From Crambe crambe (Eukaryota; Porifera; Demospongiae; Poecilosclerida; Crambeidae), in assembly GCA_963924555.1 (NCBI GenBank), contig OZ004597.1, positions 4,234,404-4,298,403 of the forward strand: a stretch of DNA of 64,000 nt, read 5' to 3'. Positions within the stretch are counted from its first letter, which is position 1. Each line of letters begins with the position of its first letter. Under the pieces are notes generated by a model. It searched no databases, was not told where the DNA came from, and saw nothing but the letters and a program-made list of their open reading frames with translations. Below, piece by piece: positions 59,960 through 64,000 of the stretch. The position numbers were made by a program, and so were the translations under genes.

Positions 59960-62900
59960 ATGGTGATAGTAATTTCTGACTCCGACTCTGACTCTGATGG
60001 ACATCTGCAAAGTAAGTGGATTTTAACTTCCCGGGCTGGAGTCAGACTCATGAAAATGGGGGAAATCGGCATGGGTTGTAGTTACATAGGGACCCAGGAC
60101 CACCAGTAGTTATTTTGCACTGTAACCAGCTAGGAACATATTATCTTCCAACAGGATCAGTGACTCTGATGAAACTGTTGGAGAGAGGTATGTGTGCATT
60201 AGAGTTGTGATTCTTTTTTAATGTAGTAGCTATGTAATGACTATAGTGACTTTTCTGAAGAAGAGGAGCCGGTAATTAAAATTGTGGATCCTTCAAAATC
60301 TCCTGTAAAGTAAGATTATCAACAACATCAACTTCCCTCATGAAAACCTGTTGTTGTTGTTGAATATGAATATGCATTCTAGGGTGAAGCATGATGCCAA
60401 AGTTGAACCTGGTATAGGTCTCCTACATGATAAACCAAGTCTACCTATATATTCAATGAATAATAAATTTCTTACCACTCAAGACGCTGTTAATGTTTTG
60501 CTTGACCCTGATCTAAAGCCAGATATCATTTGCACTCAAGTTCCATTCTCTTTGTCTATTAATGGAATATTTGTGGTTGATTTGAGTAAACTTAACTCAA
60601 TTAAAGATTTACTATGTGATGACATGGGTGTTTGGACATGGAATGGGAGTTTCAGAAGGTGGTGCACCATTTCTCAGGATGGTTTGGTCAAGCTTCTTGA
60701 AAAGAATATTTCGTCAAATGAGTTGAGGCCTGATTCGTACTGTGTGTGGAAGCGATACTATTTTCTAAAAGCTAGTCCAGATGTACGGAAAATGTTGATG
60801 CTATTAGAAGGTACCTATTAGTCGTACTTTAGTATTAGATCAGAGCTTCCATCTGGTAACCGTTAGTTACAAGAGTATAGCAAAATGCCAATAGATATGG
60901 TCCTCCCCCCACAAAAAAGGTATGAAAATCTTTGATATTCTTGAATGACCCAACCCTTTCTTCCTAGACTGGTATTATTATTATGAGTTCTCTTCATTTT
61001 TCCAGATGCAGATTCCAATACATTAAGCCTTGCTCTAGTTCAGTATTACTTCAGTCAAGGAGAACATGAGGTCAAGGTTGCCCCTCATGGAAATTCGCGA
61101 TCGGGAGATGCATATGTTCGAACATTGCCAAGTGTCATGAGCAAGCTTAAAACTGTATCCTCAGAAAAAACTCCTAAACGAGCTATCAACTTTACATATG
61201 ATGAGCAGGGTGGTATTTTACAAGCATCTAGTGCAGGATCTTTACCCAGGTGTAGGCAGCAGGTGAAAGATATGAGGAGGAAAACTCAACAAGATGATCC
61301 TTTATTTTCTGTAATGTTTATGTGTAAGTCAGAGGAAGGTAAAGGAAAGGACCCATTTGTGAGATTAGTAAATGCTGCCCCTTTTCCCATGATGGTGTTG
61401 ACACATAATTATAGTTTATGTGATATTAATCGTTTCTGCACTAATAAGGATAAATTTAGTGTCCTTGGAGTTGATCCCACTTTTAGTCTTGGTGACTTTG
61501 ATGTTACTGTTACAACATATCAACATCTAATGTTGTCCTCTCATGAAACTTCAAAGTATCCAGTTTTAATTGGGCCCATGTTTGTACATATGAAAAAGGA
61601 TTTCTCTGCCTACCATTTTTTTACATCCGCTCTAATTGGATTGGAGCCCAACCTAGCCAATCTACAAGCATTTGGAACGGATGGTGAAGCAGCATTAGTT
61701 AATGCTTTATCTATGTCATTCCCTAAAGCTTGTCATCTGAGATGTTTCCTACATTTTAAGGGAAATATTGAACGGAAGCTTACAGAAATGAGATTGCCTA
61801 ATGATGTAGTTAAAGAATTTATGCAAGATATCATGGGAAAGCCATCCCATTTCCAACTTGGATTGGTAGATGCTAATGACTCTTCACATCTTGATGATCT
61901 GTTGAACAACTTTGAGAACATATGGAATGTGCGTGAAGAACCTTATCACTCGCCTCCAGATTTTTTCTCCTGGTTCAAGAAGTATCAAAGAAATGTTATC
62001 GCTGAATCAATGACTCGTGAAGTACGGATCAAAGCAGGACTAGGGAATCCTCCTTGTCCGTATTATACGAATGATGTTGAGTCAAAGAACAATGTATTGA
62101 AACAGCATGTACGTTATAGAGCTTCTGAGTTGCCAAAATTTGTTGATAGTATGAAAAATTTGTTTATTGAGCAACGCAATGAAATTTAAAAGGCCATTAT
62201 AGGCCAAGGTGAGTATCGCATACGAAAGGAGTATAAAGCTTGTACAATGGACCCAGCAAAATGGTTTACTCTTTCTGAGATGCAGCATCGTAAACATGTA
62301 GATAAATTGATGAAAACAAATGTATCTAATGTGCCTGCTGCAGGGAGTTCCAGTAATATTCCTGTCATAAGCAATCCACTTGATCAGCTTTTGCTTCCAC
62401 CACATTTTACTAATACTGTGTGGACGAAGGCCAAAAAATTGGCATCAAGTGAGAATATGATTGTGAAATGTCTAGGTGACGCCATGTCATGGATGGTGTG
62501 GAGTGAAAGTAATCAAAGACCTCACTTTATCAGACCAGCAAAAAAAAAAGGTGGATTCCTTTGTGATGATCAGTGTTTAGCGTACAAATGCTCAAAAATA
62601 TGTTCACATTCAGTTGCAGCAGCAGTCAAAACTGGAAACATTGATAACCACATTAAATGGTATCAAACTATGAAGCGGGAAGCCACTGAATTTAATGTTA
62701 CTGCTCTTGCTGATGCTGGTAAGCCAGCTACAGCAGGCAAGAAGCGAAAGGGCATCTCCAAGAAAGCATCTAAACGTGTTAAATCTCTGTGCTTAGACAC
62801 TGATGATTCTCTTTGGAGTTATCCACATACCAGTAACCCCAGTGGTGCATCTCCCATGGCACCAATTCTTCAAACTCCAGTTTCTTTATCATCTCAAAGT

Positions 62901-63230
62901 CCAGTTCCTCAAACTCCAACATGTATTTCGGCTGTGGCTCAGACACCTATTGTGCAGACAGTTCAATATCCACTTTTGTCGAATACCACTGTGCAGTCTC
63001 TTGGTACTATGCATTCACCTACCACTGTGCAATCAATTACTTCATTTTCAGCAGTCCAAACTCCAACTGTACTTCCCCCAAGCCAGACATCGTTCAAGAA
63101 TGTTTCTGGTATGCATCAGAATTTTTATTCTAACACAGTTCAAATCAGCCCAAATCCATCAAGATCACCATCTGGGTCATTCCATGTCAATTCAACACAA
63201 AAAATCCCCGCCCCCTTCCAATTTTCATGA
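59960..63230 (+). pseudogene. Second MULE-type transposase copy with one in-frame stop
   Basis: Paralogue of the gene at 43.7-57.6 kb with the same order: acidic Ser/Asp exons (59960-60011, 60155-60187, 60247-60309), the shared domain (60383-60810; FVVDLSKLNSIKDLLCDDMGVW) and a large exon (61006-63230). The core keeps SVLGVDPTFSLGDF, QAFGTDGEAAL and YYTNDVESKNNVLK, so all three acidic residues are present. The SWIM-like motif is FLCDDQCLAYKCSKICSHSVA. The C-terminus is a Gln/Thr/Pro-rich run (QTPTCISAVAQTPIVQT). TAA at 62187-62189 interrupts an otherwise open frame. Exon 1 as drawn does not match the phase of exon 2, so the N-terminus is uncertain. The TIRs of the first copy were not found here. 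Confidence 0.85.
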
Positions 63231-63857
63231 AAGTTGGTGAGCATTATGTATCCATGAAGTAACTAAGCCACACTGAATTTTAGTGCCATAGGTTTATTTT
63301 CCCCCAAGATATGGTCATTTGAAATTTATTAGTTTCTCAGGTTTTTCACTGTACCATTAGTACTCTCATACCTATAACTTCACAAATATTGGAGATAAAA
63401 TTCAAAATAAGATATCATCTTGAAGTTCTTTTGATGCTCTTTCATATGATATGCTATATTCCAACAAAATAATGAAATTAAAGTTTAAACGTTATTGTTA
63501 ATCTTTGACCTTCCTTTTTTAAAAAAGGGTATTTTCAAATTTTTTCAAAAAATTTTTTTTGAAGTTCTTAAATCAATCTTTTTCATTCCTCAAAGTTTTA
63601 ATTTGGGACTCCAAAGGGTTCCCACGTAATAAAATAAAGACATTCATATCAAAGTTCGAAATGGCCATTACATGTAATAGCATGATTTAATACAGGATGG
63701 GAAAACAAAAAAGGAAGTATCATCTGTGGGAATGAATGCACCATTATGACCTATGTACTTCCATATCTTGTTTCCTCTTCCTCATTTTTTTCACCCTCCT
63801 AGCTATTAATAGAAACAGATCAAAGAGGGTTGACCAGGTTATGGATAACCAAATGGG
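63231..63857. other. AT-rich spacer
   Basis: No gene or repeat recognised between the MULE copy and the promoter at the right edge. Confidence 0.5.
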
Positions 63858-63867
63858 TATATAAAAG
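63858..63867 (+). promoter_or_regulatory. TATA box upstream of the edge gene
   Basis: TATATAAAAG lies 41 bp upstream of the ATG at 63908, a normal spacing for a TATA box with a very short leader. Confidence 0.5.
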
Positions 63868-63907
63868 AAGCGCTGCATGCATACACATATTAAGACTATT
63901 GTTCAAA

Positions 63908-64000
63908 ATGGATAAACCAAAGTGGAAAAAAACCTGCTGTAATCCCTTTCGTCAGCCTAATCACTCAAAGAAGAGCAACCTCCGTCATGTTTTATCATGG
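63908..64000 (+). CDS. N-terminus of an unidentified protein, cut by the window edge
   Basis: An open frame of 31 codons starting MDKPKWKKTCCNPFRQPNHS and ending SNLRHVLSW at the edge. The Cys pair and basic start followed by a Trp are the kind of N-terminus seen in transposon-encoded proteins of the DUF6589 type, but 31 residues are too few to name it. A TATA box lies just upstream. Confidence 0.45.
   Translation, partial: MDKPKWKKTCCNPFRQPNHSKKSNLRHVLSW

Overview
The window looks like AT-rich DNA from an invertebrate animal, most likely a sponge. This rests on short spliceosomal introns (including GC-AG ones), an animal centrosomal gene, CR1-type and BEL/Pao retroelements, and several transposon-borne protein families that I associate with sponges and cnidarians. 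The species assignment is inference. Only two clear host genes are visible. One is a CEP57-family gene on the minus strand whose recognised exons are scattered from 29.5 kb down to 9.9 kb. The other is a compact two-exon aldo/keto reductase (38.0-40.2 kb, minus). Almost everything else is mobile DNA.

Left part (1-9.6 kb): a decayed RecQ-like helicase (+) faces a decayed DUF6589-type gene (-). Next comes a non-autonomous element with TGCCGGTGTCA ends (6,154-9,471). It carries an 85-bp tandem repeat and a nested 1.68-kb element (7,523-9,204) with a 7-bp target-site duplication (TSD).

CEP57 interior (9.9-29.5 kb): the large introns hold a 7.3-kb element with 484-bp terminal inverted repeats (TIRs), a Tc1-like element with an unusual second ORF, several hairpin elements including one with 100-bp perfect arms, BEL/Pao remnants, and a CR1-like LINE whose reverse transcriptase has lost a catalytic Asp.

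Middle (30-43.3 kb): a second element with the same ends and 7-bp TSD as the one at 7.5 kb, a second CCGGTGTCA-ended element, a broken C48-like protease with a PHD finger, the aldo/keto reductase, and a 607-bp element with an 8-bp TSD.

Right part (43.5-64 kb) is the most interesting. A MULE-type transposase gene is intact across four exons totalling 3,015 nt and lies between inverted ends at 43,551 and 57,713. Its first intron holds a complete second transposon of 9,872 bp (47,556-57,427). That inner element has perfect 8-bp TSDs (CCCCAATC) and roughly 60-bp TIRs. Inside the TIRs are long inverted arrays of a 20-bp satellite. Between the arrays lie two divergent genes: a DDE transposase continuing (through frameshifts) into an OTU-like protease plus CXC cysteine-rich region, and a P-loop ATPase with an acidic tail. 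An 18-bp-arm palindrome sits between the two genes. To the right lie a convergent pair of transposon genes (58.1-59.8 kb), a second MULE paralogue broken by one stop codon, and the first exon of another gene behind a TATA box at the window edge.

Many breaks in the decayed elements are single in-frame stops, often TGA, with few indels. This suggests decay by CpG deamination. Exon boundaries and family names come from reading the sequence only; no searches were run.
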